DNA of 49,429 nucleotides from Pseudomonadota bacterium (GCA_009924135.1 RFSE01000020.1:1-49429); one strand, 5' to 3'. Counted from the stretch's first letter, positions 17,500 through 25,164 are shown. Notes: generated from the sequence alone by a model not told the origin. Program-made: numbers and translations.

Positions 17500-18066
17500 T
17501 CATTTCCCATCTGTTTTTGGCTTATCAGGGCTTTCTGGAACTGATTCCGGCTTGAAAAGACGACTGGCTTCTTTGACCCGAGCGTTTTGCTCCGCCTCGT
17601 CCAAAACAAACCTTTCCAGACGTTCAAAGGCAAACAGGATGTAGAAAAAGGAAACAGTAGAGGCAGAAAAAAGCACGAGCGAGCCAGCAGCGGCAATTTT
17701 TGCGGCAGTCGTGCCTTCCCGGAAAATGCTTAATCCACCAAGCCAAATCGAAGTGATGGTGAAGAGGATAACGAGATTGGTCAGACGCCCTCCGCAGTTC
17801 CTTGCAATCCGGCAAAACTCCTCAACTCGCGCCGGCTTGCCCTCGATTTTCAGGACAAGGTCGATTACGCGAGTTCGTAAGTTGTAGGCCGTTACCGCGA
17901 ATGCAGCCGATACAAACGAGACTTTTTGCATGCCACCAAGGAGGTCTTTTTGGGCGTTTGGGTCCACAGGCCACCAACGATAGCAAGCCCACACAACGGC
18001 AATTGGAATGGCTAGGGTCGCCCCGAGCCGACCAAATCCATCTTGCAGTTTAGTTCGGATTTTCAA
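17500..18066 (-). CDS. Four-helix membrane protein, RexB-like second gene of a pair
   Basis: A 188-aa protein with four predicted membrane segments: ATLAIPIAVVWACYRWW, VSFVSAAFAVTAYNL, LTNLVILFTITSIWLGGLSIF and AGSLVLFSASTVSFFYILFAF. A basic cytoplasmic loop (RTRVIDLVLKIEGKPARVEEF) joins helices two and three, and a charged C-terminal tail follows. This arrangement matches my recollection of lambda RexB (144 aa, four helices, basic middle loop), a membrane channel in phage exclusion. It is read from a TTG whose bases overlap the TGA of the upstream gene (TTGA), implying translational coupling. Base composition is less GC-rich than the flanks. A function as an ion channel is inferred only. Confidence 0.6.
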   Translation of the reverse strand: MKIRTKLQDGFGRLGATLAIPIAVVWACYRWWPVDPNAQKDLLGGMQKVSFVSAAFAVTAYNLRTRVIDLVLKIEGKPARVEEFCRIARNCGGRLTNLVILFTITSIWLGGLSIFREGTTAAKIAAAGSLVLFSASTVSFFYILFAFERLERFVLDEAEQNARVKEASRLFKPESVPESPDKPKTDGK

Positions 18067-19055
18067 GCCACTGTTCCAGACTGTATTTGTTCAGCAAGCC
18101 ATCGAGAAAGCTTCGCGAACGCATCGTCGACAGAAATGCACCCATCCGGGCTTTGGACCGCAACTGACCCGCGGACAGTCAGTTCATCTCCCTTTATGGA
18201 GCTGTTTCCGTCTAACCGAATTTCAGTATCAAGTCCGTCTTGCTTGCCCAACGTTGCAGCAAGGGAGTTCAAAACGCCAACCGCTTCTTTTTCCGATCTG
18301 CTCCGGTAACTGATTTCGACATCGACCTGAATCGCGCCAGGGTCAGGGTTCGCGGCAAGTTTATCCAAAATCGGTTTGGAAACGCCCAAACTTAACAGCA
18401 TGTTGAAGATTTGAGGGCTTGTGTTGATCCTTTGGATAAACCGTTTTCGTTTAGCATGAGGTTTCGAAGGGTCAGGAGGTTGTTCTTCTCTCACATTGGT
18501 GAACAACCTGTCGCCGAACTTAATCCCTTTAATTTGATGGTCCTTAAGTTTGTCCATGGCACTTTTGGATGGTAGGTTTTGAAGCCCGATAAGCGCATCG
18601 GGGACCAAGTTCGCTTTAGACTGAAGAAACCAAGCAAAAAAGTCCTCCAGTTCTGCTGTTTGCAGGGAAACCGATTGGATGATCGCGACATGGTTTTCGC
18701 GTACTGCAAAAATCAATGATTGTTCCTGGAAGTCGCGCTTATGACCTGCGGCGTCCTTGGGCTGAGTGGTTCCTTGCCACGCAGAGCCATCAGCTTCAAC
18801 ATCAACGAGTGGGATTTTCTTCCCAGGTTCGAAGTAAACGACCTCTCCACAAACACAGGAGATTTTCGACACCAAGTGAGTAAGGAACTGTCGCGCAGAA
18901 TTTCCTACACCAAGTTGGCGTAGCCATGGCCGGGCGACAGATTTTTTCGCCGTAACAAGTAGGTCTTGGAGTGTTTTGCCCCCACTGGCATCACAGTTTT
19001 GACCGTCGGTAAGGTAACATCTCCTGTAGTTTGCTGTCTTGATTTTTTCGTTCAT
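18063..19055 (-). CDS. 330-aa soluble protein, RexA-like first gene of a pair
   Basis: A cytoplasmic-looking 330-aa protein with no signal or membrane segment. Its order of elements recalls lambda RexA, the DNA-binding sensor of the Rex exclusion system: a beta-rich first part that includes a self-description of loading/recognition (KISCVCGEVVYFEPGKKIPL), a segment LIFAVRENHVAIIQSVSL then ELEDFFAWFLQ, and a late strand IQVDVEISYRSRSEKEA followed by a helical tail with ISVDDAFAKLSRWLAEQI. This is resemblance by eye, not an alignment. A good ribosome site (AAGAGG) precedes the ATG, and the downstream gene overlaps by four bases. The pair is less GC-rich than its surroundings. Confidence 0.55.
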   Translation of the reverse strand: MNEKIKTANYRRCYLTDGQNCDASGGKTLQDLLVTAKKSVARPWLRQLGVGNSARQFLTHLVSKISCVCGEVVYFEPGKKIPLVDVEADGSAWQGTTQPKDAAGHKRDFQEQSLIFAVRENHVAIIQSVSLQTAELEDFFAWFLQSKANLVPDALIGLQNLPSKSAMDKLKDHQIKGIKFGDRLFTNVREEQPPDPSKPHAKRKRFIQRINTSPQIFNMLLSLGVSKPILDKLAANPDPGAIQVDVEISYRSRSEKEAVGVLNSLAATLGKQDGLDTEIRLDGNSSIKGDELTVRGSVAVQSPDGCISVDDAFAKLSRWLAEQIQSGTVA

Positions 19056-19142
19056 GATTCAACCTCTTCAGTGCTCTTCTAAGTCGCTCTCTAACTATCC
19101 AATAACTGGGTACTTTTTGGAATTTGACCAGAGCCCGAACAA

Positions 19143-19148
19143 TGTCAA
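19143..19148 (-). promoter_or_regulatory. Candidate -35 box for the RexAB-like pair
   Basis: On the minus strand this reads TTGACA, the consensus -35 hexamer, about 90 bases before the ATG at 19055. An AAATTC-like sequence lies about 17 bases further on, a weak -10 at best. The AT-rich gap 19056-19200 otherwise shows no operator-like repeat. Confidence 0.3.
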
Positions 19149-19200
19149 TTCAGAATTTCAATGGAATGGATAACTTGAAAGGGCTAGAACACCTCCTGAA

Positions 19201-20052
19201 CTAAGGTTTGGCTCCTCGTTGGTTATCCGAGTTAACTAGTTTTCGCTTCCGCCACTCGCGCAAAATTTCCACGAGCATCGGCAGCACGGACACGAAGATG
19301 ATGCCGAGCACCACCAGCTCGAAGTTCTTCTTCACCCACGGCAGCGCGCCAAAGAACCAGCCCGCCGGCAGGATCAGCACGACCCACGCGATCGCTCCGG
19401 CCACGTTGAACAGCATGAACCGCCGGTAATCCATCGCGCCGCTGCCCGCCACGAACGGGGCGAACGTCCGCACGATGGGCACGAACCGCGCGAGGATGAT
19501 GGTCTTGCCGCCGTAGCGCTCGAAGAACTCATGGGTCTTGGCGAGGTACTCGGGTTTGATGAGGCGCGGGTACCTTTTGGACAGCGCCGTGCCGGCGAAT
19601 TTGCCCACGGCGTAGTTCACCGTGTCCCCCAACACCGCCGCCAGAATCAGGACCGCCCCGGCCGCAAACACGTTTAGACCACTGTCCGCGTTGGCCGCAA
19701 TCGCGCCCACTGCGAAGAGCAGCGAATCGCCCGGCAGGAACGGTGTCACCACCAGCCCCGTCTCGGCGAAGACGATCAAGAACAGGATGCCATACACCCA
19801 CACCCCGTGCTCGCGCGTGAGCTGATGCAGGTGGTCCTGCAAGTGCAGAAAGAGGTCGAGGACCTTTTTAAGCGCAGCGACAGGACCTTGCCCAGGCGAA
19901 ATCGGGCTGGGTTTTGAGACCGTGTTTGTCGCAGAGACCGCGTTAGTCATTGAGGCGGCAACAGCATTCGTGGTTACCACCTGGTCTGCAGCTCGCGAGA
20001 GAAAAGGCCATACGATGAACACTAGCAGAAGGAGAGTGCGGTTCAGGTGCAT
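19201..20052 (-). CDS. DedA family (SNARE-associated) membrane protein
   Basis: A 283-aa inner-membrane protein. A signal-like first segment and a Thr/Ser/Ala-rich stretch of about 35 residues form an N-terminal extension not usual in DedA. The conserved part begins HGVWVYGILFLIVFAETGLVVTPFLPGDSLLF, with the family's E-x(n)-PGD motif, and includes GGKTIILARFVPIVRTFAPFVAG, where the paired Arg residues are essential in E. coli DedA proteins. Members are flippase-like lipid or small-molecule transporters linked to proton motive force and envelope stability. It is next to, but divergent in kind from, the RexAB-like pair upstream in transcription order. Confidence 0.85.
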   Translation of the reverse strand: MHLNRTLLLLVFIVWPFLSRAADQVVTTNAVAASMTNAVSATNTVSKPSPISPGQGPVAALKKVLDLFLHLQDHLHQLTREHGVWVYGILFLIVFAETGLVVTPFLPGDSLLFAVGAIAANADSGLNVFAAGAVLILAAVLGDTVNYAVGKFAGTALSKRYPRLIKPEYLAKTHEFFERYGGKTIILARFVPIVRTFAPFVAGSGAMDYRRFMLFNVAGAIAWVVLILPAGWFFGALPWVKKNFELVVLGIIFVSVLPMLVEILREWRKRKLVNSDNQRGAKP

Positions 20053-20326
20053 TTTTGTACAAAGCTGGCTTACCTATGAGCGGGCGTGACGCTGCGGAAA
20101 TCAACGGGGCGACGCAAGCGTCTTGTTGTGAAGCAAAGCGGCGCAGACCGAATTCAGCCAAACAGATCAAAATCCCAATTCCCCTGCCCCCAATTCCCTT
20201 GTCGAATTTCCACCGCCACGTCCCGGACTGGCAAAACCCCAAGCCCCGGCGCTAAACTGCGGTCGTATCAACGCGAGGGCCGGATCTTCGCCACAGATTA
20301 GTACCAGTCTGCCATTCATCGCCGTC
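20053..20326. other. Intergenic region, no gene supported
   Basis: The region between divergent dedA-type and dehydrogenase genes. It has a pyrimidine-rich stretch at about 20168-20195 with loosely 7-base spaced CCCAATT words, which may be a decayed heptamer array. Two short plus-strand readings have no family or ribosome site and are not called. Confidence 0.4.
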
Positions 20327-21376
20327 ATGAAAGCCGCCGTCCTTTACGGGAAAGAAGATGTCCGCCTCGAAGAGGTCCCCGAGCGTCCGCTTGCGCCCGG
20401 CGAGGTGCGCATCCGCATCGGCGCGGCGCTGACCTGTGGCACGGACCTCAAGGTCTTCAAACGCGGCTACCACGCCAAGATGCTCGTGCCGCCGACGGTC
20501 TTTGGCCATGAGCTGGCCGGAACTGTGGTTGAAGTTCAAAGTTCAAAGTTCAAGGTTCAAGGTCTGCCGTGGTCGGTTGGTGACCGGGTGGTCGTGGCGA
20601 ACTCGGCTCCGTGCGAGGGCTGCGATGCGTGTGAGCGGGACCAGCACGGTCTCTGCGATGATCTGCTCTTCCTCAACGGGGCCTATGCCGAATCGATCGT
20701 GGTGCCCGCGCGGCTCGTGGAGAAGAACCTGTTGCGGCTCCAGCCCGGCACCACGTTCCGCGACGCCGCGCTCACCGAGCCGCTGGCCTGCGTGGTGCAG
20801 GGCATCGAGGAGACGCAACTCGCCGCCGGTCAGCGCGTGCTGGTCATCGGCGCGGGGCCGATCGGACTCATGTTTGTCGCGCTGGCCCGGCATCTCGGCT
20901 GCGAAGTCGCCGTGGCCGGACGCGGCGAGGCCCGTTTGTCGGCCGCCCGCCGGCTCGGCGCGAGCGAAGTCTTCGACGTGGGACCGGAGGGCGACAGCGT
21001 GAAGGCCGTGACGGCACGCCGGCCCAGGCCCGACTTCGATGCGGTCATCGAGGCCGTCGGCAAGCCCGAGGCGTGGGAGGCGGCGGTGAAACTCGTGCGC
21101 AAGGGCGGCACGGTGAACTTCTTCGGCGGCTGCCCGGCCGGAACGAGCGTGTCGCTGGACACGGGACTGATCCACTACTCGAACCTCACGCTGCGGGCGA
21201 GCTTCCACCACACGCCGCGCACCATCCGCCGCGCGCTGGCCTTTATCGAATCCGGGGTGATCCGCGCGACCGATTTCGTGGACGGCGAATGCGCGTTAAG
21301 CGAACTGCCCGCGCTCTTCGCCCGCATGACGGTCGGGAACCGCGTGGTGAAGACCCTGGTGGATGTGACGCGCTGA
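20327..21376 (+). CDS. Zinc-dependent medium-chain dehydrogenase
   Basis: A 349-aa alcohol/threonine/polyol dehydrogenase-like enzyme. The catalytic zinc site uses Cys37 (TCGTD) and His61-Glu62 (FGHELAG). The structural zinc site has Cys96, Cys99, Cys102 and Cys110 (CEGCDACERDQHGLC). The NAD-binding motif is VLVIGAGPIGLM. The substrate is unknown. Between GHELAGTVVEV and VGDRVV, where family members have a short loop, this protein has QSSKFKVQGLPWS, encoded by a run of TTCAAAG-type heptamers (20528-20562). That segment is thus a repeat carried inside the coding sequence. Confidence 0.9.
   Translation: MKAAVLYGKEDVRLEEVPERPLAPGEVRIRIGAALTCGTDLKVFKRGYHAKMLVPPTVFGHELAGTVVEVQSSKFKVQGLPWSVGDRVVVANSAPCEGCDACERDQHGLCDDLLFLNGAYAESIVVPARLVEKNLLRLQPGTTFRDAALTEPLACVVQGIEETQLAAGQRVLVIGAGPIGLMFVALARHLGCEVAVAGRGEARLSAARRLGASEVFDVGPEGDSVKAVTARRPRPDFDAVIEAVGKPEAWEAAVKLVRKGGTVNFFGGCPAGTSVSLDTGLIHYSNLTLRASFHHTPRTIRRALAFIESGVIRATDFVDGECALSELPALFARMTVGNRVVKTLVDVTR
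20528..20562. repeat. Heptamer array inside dehydrogenase gene (TTCAAAG/TTCAAGG)
   Basis: Five 7-base units: a degenerate GTTGAAG, then TTCAAAG twice and TTCAAGG twice. It encodes a surface loop of the dehydrogenase (S-S-K-F-K-V-Q) and keeps the frame. Only one arm is present. It is the same kind of element as the intergenic arrays, with its own word. Confidence 0.75.
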
Positions 21377-21780
21377 CCACTGGACGGGTCAAAAGGCTCG
21401 TTTCAATTTCTTTTTAAGTGTCCCGGCGCAGGGCCGCTTACCCATCGAACCGCGAAAACCAGAAAGGAACGATTCCGGCTGCTGGAAGATTTGGGTCAAA
21501 ACTGCGACCTGGACCAACGCCCGCGTTCTCCCTCACCCCGTCCCTCTCCCGCCGGGAGAGGGGGAAACCTCGTCCCGCCTACGTTCCATCGCTGCCGCTT
21601 GCCAACGACGACGGGCCTGATGGCTCCCTCTCCCAGCGGGAGAGGGACGGGGTGAGGGAGAACGGCAGCGAAGTTCGACACGCTGCCTATTACCAAGCTA
21701 TCGCCTGCTATGATAAGACCTGCAAGAAACCGAATGCGCCACAAATCAAAGCCACCCCAACTTTCTGCTTTTCCGCAGCT
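21377..21780. other. Repeat-bearing intergenic region, no gene supported
   Basis: The region between the dehydrogenase and the convergent Phd-like antitoxin. It is dominated by a long inverted repeat (21525-21663). Minus-strand sequence directly after the antitoxin, where a partner toxin would be expected, holds only short or unrecognisable readings. No RNA gene is seen. Confidence 0.5.
21525..21663. repeat. Long inverted repeat with CCCTCTCCC hairpins
   Basis: Two perfect 26-base arms (21525-21550 and 21638-21663) face each other. Each carries a nested hairpin of CCCTCTCCC with GGGAGAGGG. It is the same family as the element at 26131-26265, which has the CCCTCACCCC and CTCTCCCC words in the same order. 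It looks like a small non-autonomous mobile or palindromic element. Confidence 0.75.
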
Positions 21781-22029
21781 TCACCAGTCACGGCTTTCCT
21801 TGAGCAACTCCCTGGCCGAGAAGTCACTCACCGCACGCAGGCCTTTGAAGGCGGCGCGGATTTCAGCGGCGGTCACCTTGCGTTTGCCCGGTACGGGGAC
21901 GAGTTGCACTTCCACCTCGCCATGCCGGGTGAGAAAAACTTCCTCCCCGTCCAAGGCGCGATCCAGCAGGGCACCCAGAGAGTTCCGCGCTTCATGCACA
22001 GCGATTTTCACGGGATTAAGTGTGCCCAT
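21781..22029 (-). CDS. Phd/YefM-type antitoxin, no toxin seen
   Basis: An 82-aa protein with the Phd/YefM N-terminal fold: VKIAVHEARNSLGALLDRALDGEEVFLTRHGEVEVQLVPV in outline, the dimer and DNA-binding part, then a C-terminal tail KVTAAEIRAAF that would neutralise a toxin. Such antitoxins are normally followed by a PIN or RelE/YoeB-type toxin. Here the sequence after the stop has no toxin-like reading and instead runs into the long inverted repeat. It is therefore an orphan, perhaps a relic or a regulator of a distant toxin. An internal GTG could be the true start (about five codons in). Confidence 0.8.
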   Translation of the reverse strand: MGTLNPVKIAVHEARNSLGALLDRALDGEEVFLTRHGEVEVQLVPVPGKRKVTAAEIRAAFKGLRAVSDFSARELLKESRDW

Positions 22030-22093
22030 AATCGCGACCTGTGCAGGCGGCCTTCGAGCTGTAACACCCCCATCGTAGGGGCTCGGTTAGACT

Positions 22094-22130
22094 GCGGGCA
22101 AGATGCCCGCTGAGACAGGCTGGAAGCCTG
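22094..22130. repeat. Tandem small hairpins GCGGGCAAGATGCCCGC type
   Basis: Two short hairpins follow each other: GCGGGCAAGATGCCCGC (22094-22110) and CAGGCTGGAAGCCTG (22116-22130). The pattern of a 'GGCAAGATGCC' hairpin followed by a 'GGCTGGAAGCC' hairpin is a dispersed element I recall from related genomes. It lies between the antitoxin start and the end of queD and may end queD transcription. Confidence 0.6.
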
Positions 22131-22136
22131 CCCCCA

Positions 22137-22499
22137 CTATGTCCCCCGATACACCGCCTGGGCCGTGCAGGTCTCGGCCACAACCACCTCGGTGAGCAAC
22201 GGCAGGCGCGGCTTGAGGCGGTCCCAGATCCACACCGCGACGATCTCGCTCGTGGGGTTTTCCAGACCGGGGATTTCGTTGAGGTAATGGTGGTCGAGCT
22301 GTTCCCACAGCGGCTTGAACGCGGCCTTGATGTCCGCGTAGTCCATGAGCCAGCCCAGCTTCGGATCGCATTCACCGGCGATGACGAGGTCCACCTTGAA
22401 GCTGTGCCCGTGCAGCCGGCGGCATTTGTGCGTCTCAGGCAGCAGCGGCAGCAGGTGCGCGGCCTCGAATTGAAAGGATTTGCGGAGTTCCATTTTCAT
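22137..22499 (-). CDS. queD: 6-carboxytetrahydropterin synthase QueD
   Basis: A 120-aa protein of the PTPS family. It turns dihydroneopterin triphosphate into 6-carboxytetrahydropterin in the queuosine/7-deazaguanine pathway. Zinc ligands are His15 (FEAAHLL), His30 and His32 (RLHGHSF). The catalytic Cys26 (HKCRRLHGH) distinguishes QueD from eukaryotic PTPS. Later motifs [18 protein letters not shown] and [12 protein letters not shown] fit well. No queC, queE or queF is adjacent. It is downstream of luxC on the same strand, separated by a pair of facing heptamer arrays. Confidence 0.93.
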   Translation of the reverse strand: MKMELRKSFQFEAAHLLPLLPETHKCRRLHGHSFKVDLVIAGECDPKLGWLMDYADIKAAFKPLWEQLDHHYLNEIPGLENPTSEIVAVWIWDRLKPRLPLLTEVVVAETCTAQAVYRGT

Positions 22500-22509
22500 A
22501 GAGTCGGAA

Positions 22510-22595
22510 AGTGTTCAGTTATCAGTGTCCAGTGTTCAGTCGGAGTGGCACGACGGCGGCCCCAACTGAACACTGAAAACTGAATACTGATCACT
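22510..22595. repeat. Facing heptamer arrays AGTGTTC... / ACTGAAC...
   Basis: The left arm (22510-22540) reads AGTGTTC, AGTTATC, AGTGTCC, AGTGTTC, AGT. The right arm (22565-22595) reads ACTGAAC, ACTGAAA, ACTGAAT, ACTGATC, ACT. Each has exact 7-base spacing and the same length (31 bases). The right arm is the reverse complement of the left at 26 of 31 positions by my count. It fills the gap between luxC and queD. Confidence 0.8.
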
Positions 22596-22600
22596 AGTCT

Positions 22601-23965
22601 TCACTGTTCCCAATCGGTCCACCGCACCAGCTCACCCAGGAGCAGCCTCCCATCGTGACGCCAGGTCAGCGGCGGGTTTTGCATCTGGCCCAGCGGGCAG
22701 AGCCGGGTCGCGCCCCAGCGGGCGAACTGTTTCGCGAGGCCTTCCAGTTCGTGCTCCTGCGCGGCGAGCCCCACCGTCGAGGTGTGATCCCGCACGGTAT
22801 CGGCTCCGCGCAAGGCCTCGCCCACATCCAGCACCGGCTTCACGTAGATGAAGCGGTTCAGACACGAGAGCGCGAAACGCGGGTCGGCCTCGTAAACGAC
22901 CGTCCACGCCGTCGAGTCCGGACTGCACCAGTGACGGGTCTGCTCCGGTGCGTGGGCGGCGCGGACTTCATAAATGGCCCGCCGGGCGGCGATGTGGCCG
23001 GCGGCCTCGGTGGAAATGGCCCCCCGCGGTGCGGCGGTCTCGCGATGCGCCAGCTCCTGCGCGAGTTGATCGGCAAATTGCAGGGCAAAGCCCAGGCTGT
23101 TGTCTTCCACGTAGAAGACATGGGGCGAGAGACAGCCGAGCTGGTCCCACGCGATGACATCCGCCGCCGCCGCCGCCACGATCTTCTTCGCCCGCCAGCC
23201 GGAGTAGGCTTCGCGCGAGATGTAGCCAAAGCTGACCTGGTGACCGTAGCCCGCGAAGCGCACGCGCGGTGGCACGGCCCGGCGGATGGCTTCCACCGCC
23301 TCGTCCGAACCCGTGGCGGTAATTCCATCGCACTGCGCAAAGAGCGCCTGATCCAGCTCGTTCGTGCCGCCCCGCCAGGAAGCCATTTCGATGCATGCGG
23401 CCAGCTTGGGCTCGCTGCCGTACAGCGAGTGGAGGAACAGGCGCGGGAGAAACGTGCCGCCACGCGAGCACTTGATGAACTGGGCCGAGCGCGTGAGGAG
23501 GCCGAGGATGATGGCCATGAACGCGGCGTTGGGCACGCAGCCGGCGGTGATGTGGCCGATCATCTCGGGTCCGGTGCCCAGCGCGGTGCGGCGCGTGCGG
23601 CTGTCGCTGTTGCCCGCGCAGAAGGCGTCGAGCCGATGCGAAGGGCCGAGTTCCTGGGCGAGCAGTGCCTCAAGGTTTTCACCTGTAAGCTGGCGGAAGA
23701 AATTGTCCAGACCGGTCGCGATGGTCTGGGCCGAAAAACCGGTGTGGGCCGGACCTTCCGCGAGCGCCATTTTCCGGTAGGGATAATCTTCGCAGAGCCA
23801 GTCTTCGCCCGTGCGGACAAGCGTGCGCAGGATGCTGGGCGTGTCGCGCACAGCGAGGTACTGCGTGCGGTTGCGCTTCAGCGCGAGGCAGGCGTCCGTG
23901 AGCATCGCGGGCGTCAGATGCGCCTCGGGCGGAAGGTCGGCGAGGAAGTAGTTTGGCAGGGTCAT
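22601..23965 (-). CDS. luxC: LuxC-type acyl-CoA/acyl-protein reductase
   Basis: A 454-aa protein of the LuxC family, which reduces activated fatty acids to fatty aldehydes with NADPH. The family's middle region GHITAGCVPNAAFMAIILGLLTRSAQFIKCS and the later DQLGCLSPHVFYVEDN, with the probable catalytic Cys278, are seen. GHQVSFGYIS fits the cofactor region. The ATG at 23965 is chosen because homology begins there and the LuxE-like gene ends 11 bases upstream; a longer reading overlaps luxE. No luciferase genes (luxAB) or transferase (luxD) lie nearby, so bioluminescence is unlikely, and the aldehyde may feed lipid or pigment-like chemistry instead. Confidence 0.85.
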   Translation of the reverse strand: MTLPNYFLADLPPEAHLTPAMLTDACLALKRNRTQYLAVRDTPSILRTLVRTGEDWLCEDYPYRKMALAEGPAHTGFSAQTIATGLDNFFRQLTGENLEALLAQELGPSHRLDAFCAGNSDSRTRRTALGTGPEMIGHITAGCVPNAAFMAIILGLLTRSAQFIKCSRGGTFLPRLFLHSLYGSEPKLAACIEMASWRGGTNELDQALFAQCDGITATGSDEAVEAIRRAVPPRVRFAGYGHQVSFGYISREAYSGWRAKKIVAAAAADVIAWDQLGCLSPHVFYVEDNSLGFALQFADQLAQELAHRETAAPRGAISTEAAGHIAARRAIYEVRAAHAPEQTRHWCSPDSTAWTVVYEADPRFALSCLNRFIYVKPVLDVGEALRGADTVRDHTSTVGLAAQEHELEGLAKQFARWGATRLCPLGQMQNPPLTWRHDGRLLLGELVRWTDWEQ

Positions 23966-23976
23966 GCGAGTTTGGG

Positions 23977-25164
23977 CTAGGCCGCCAGCAACGAACACCC
24001 ACGCGCCTCGGCCTGCCGGGCGCGGCCGAGCAGCATGAAGCCATCGCCGCAACGCACGGCGAGGTCTTCCGTCTGGATGGCGAGCACGGAACGGACATTC
24101 GCGAGGTCGAAGAGTCTGAGCAAGCCGGTTTCGCCCTCGCCAACCTCGAGCCCGGACTCGGGCGAAATGACCAACGCCCGGCACCAGTGGGGGAAATGAA
24201 AAGCCCGCGAGTCGGTGGAGGCAAACGAAGGAGACTTGTCACTTGTCACCTGGCACCTGGCACCTGCCAACTGATCGTAGGCTTGGGAACTGAGTTCGCT
24301 CATGCCGTACTCGCAGACGATGGCTTCCGGCGGCAGACCCAGACAGGTGCGGAGGAGTGCGTGCAGCTCGGCCTTGGGCAGCTCGCGGGAACGGCCCTTG
24401 TAGCCACCGGTTTCCATGACGAGGGAGCCGGGTGGGAGCTTGAAGGACAAGGGGCGTTGCTCCAGCTCGTCCAGCAGGTGTACGAACATGAACGCGGTGC
24501 CGAGGAGGACGACGGGCTGACCCGAATCAGCGGCCTGACGCAGGCGGGCGAGCACGCCCGGGACGTCCAACGCCCAGGCATTGTCCGCGTCCAGCCCGGC
24601 CAGGAAGCACGAGTCCGCCGCACCGAACTGACGACTGACGCAATCAAACATGTGCACCAACGAGGAGTGCGGAGCCTGAGCTGGAGACGGGGAGAGACAG
24701 AGGAAGGCAGGGCGCGTCTGTCCCCAGCGCGCCGCCGTTGGAACCGAATCACCACTCCGCGCAGCGGGATTAACGCGCCCTACCACGTGCCGGGCGAACC
24801 ACGGCAACAGCGAGGCTTCGTAAACGGCGAGGGACTCGGCGCAGTGGAAGTGCCGGCTTGGCCGGTGCGCCGTGGTGCCGCTGGAATGGAAAACGGTGGT
24901 GCGCTCGGCGGGGTCCAGGCTGGTGAACTCCAGTTCCTTGAAGGCCGCTGCGGGCACCGCCGGAATCTGCCGCCAGTCCGCCAGTGAGTCCGGCGTGATC
25001 CGACGCGCCTCGCAGAGCGGGCGATAGGGCGCGACATGGGCACATTGCAGCGCAAAGAGTTCGCGGGCCAGGGCGGCAAAGTCAGCCTCCCAAGCCACGG
25101 AATCGCGTTCGATGAACGCGAGCAGGCGGCGCGAGTAGGCGGCAAAGGATGACGATTTCGTCAT
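23977..25164 (-). CDS. luxE: LuxE-type acyl-protein synthetase
   Basis: A 395-aa member of the LuxE/phenylacetate-CoA-ligase-like family, which activates fatty acids with ATP and passes the acyl group to a cysteine and then to LuxC. The AMP-binding motif SSGTT (residues 94-98) is present, with GSLVMETGGYKGRSRELPK and the family hallmark CEYGMSELSSQAYD. After that hallmark the sequence carries QLAGARCQVTSDKS, coded by an in-frame heptamer array (24233-24274), a stretch not expected in the family. The gene is 11 bases ahead of luxC, consistent with a two-enzyme reductase. Fatty-acid chain length and the role of the product are unknown. Confidence 0.85.
   Translation of the reverse strand: MTKSSSFAAYSRRLLAFIERDSVAWEADFAALARELFALQCAHVAPYRPLCEARRITPDSLADWRQIPAVPAAAFKELEFTSLDPAERTTVFHSSGTTAHRPSRHFHCAESLAVYEASLLPWFARHVVGRVNPAARSGDSVPTAARWGQTRPAFLCLSPSPAQAPHSSLVHMFDCVSRQFGAADSCFLAGLDADNAWALDVPGVLARLRQAADSGQPVVLLGTAFMFVHLLDELEQRPLSFKLPPGSLVMETGGYKGRSRELPKAELHALLRTCLGLPPEAIVCEYGMSELSSQAYDQLAGARCQVTSDKSPSFASTDSRAFHFPHWCRALVISPESGLEVGEGETGLLRLFDLANVRSVLAIQTEDLAVRCGDGFMLLGRARQAEARGCSLLAA
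24233..24274. repeat. Heptamer array inside luxE (CACCTGG type)
   Basis: Six contiguous 7-base units on the plus strand: GACTTGT, CACTTGT, CACCTGG, CACCTGG, CACCTGC, CAACTGA. The total of 42 bases equals 14 codons, so the insertion is frame-neutral, and it codes for about the segment Q-L-A-G-A-R-C-Q-V-T-S-D-K-S of LuxE. It has the same spacing as the intergenic arrays. Confidence 0.75.

Noticed and set aside
22510..22595. CRISPR-like short regular repeat
   Set aside because: Unit length is 7 bases without spacers, and no cas gene is present; it is a heptamer array.
22655..23980. 441-codon plus-strand frame over luxC
   Set aside because: Arg/Gly/Ala-rich shadow of the luxC gene.
22601..25164. 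Bioluminescence operon
   Set aside because: No luxA, luxB or luxD in the window; only the reductase parts are present.
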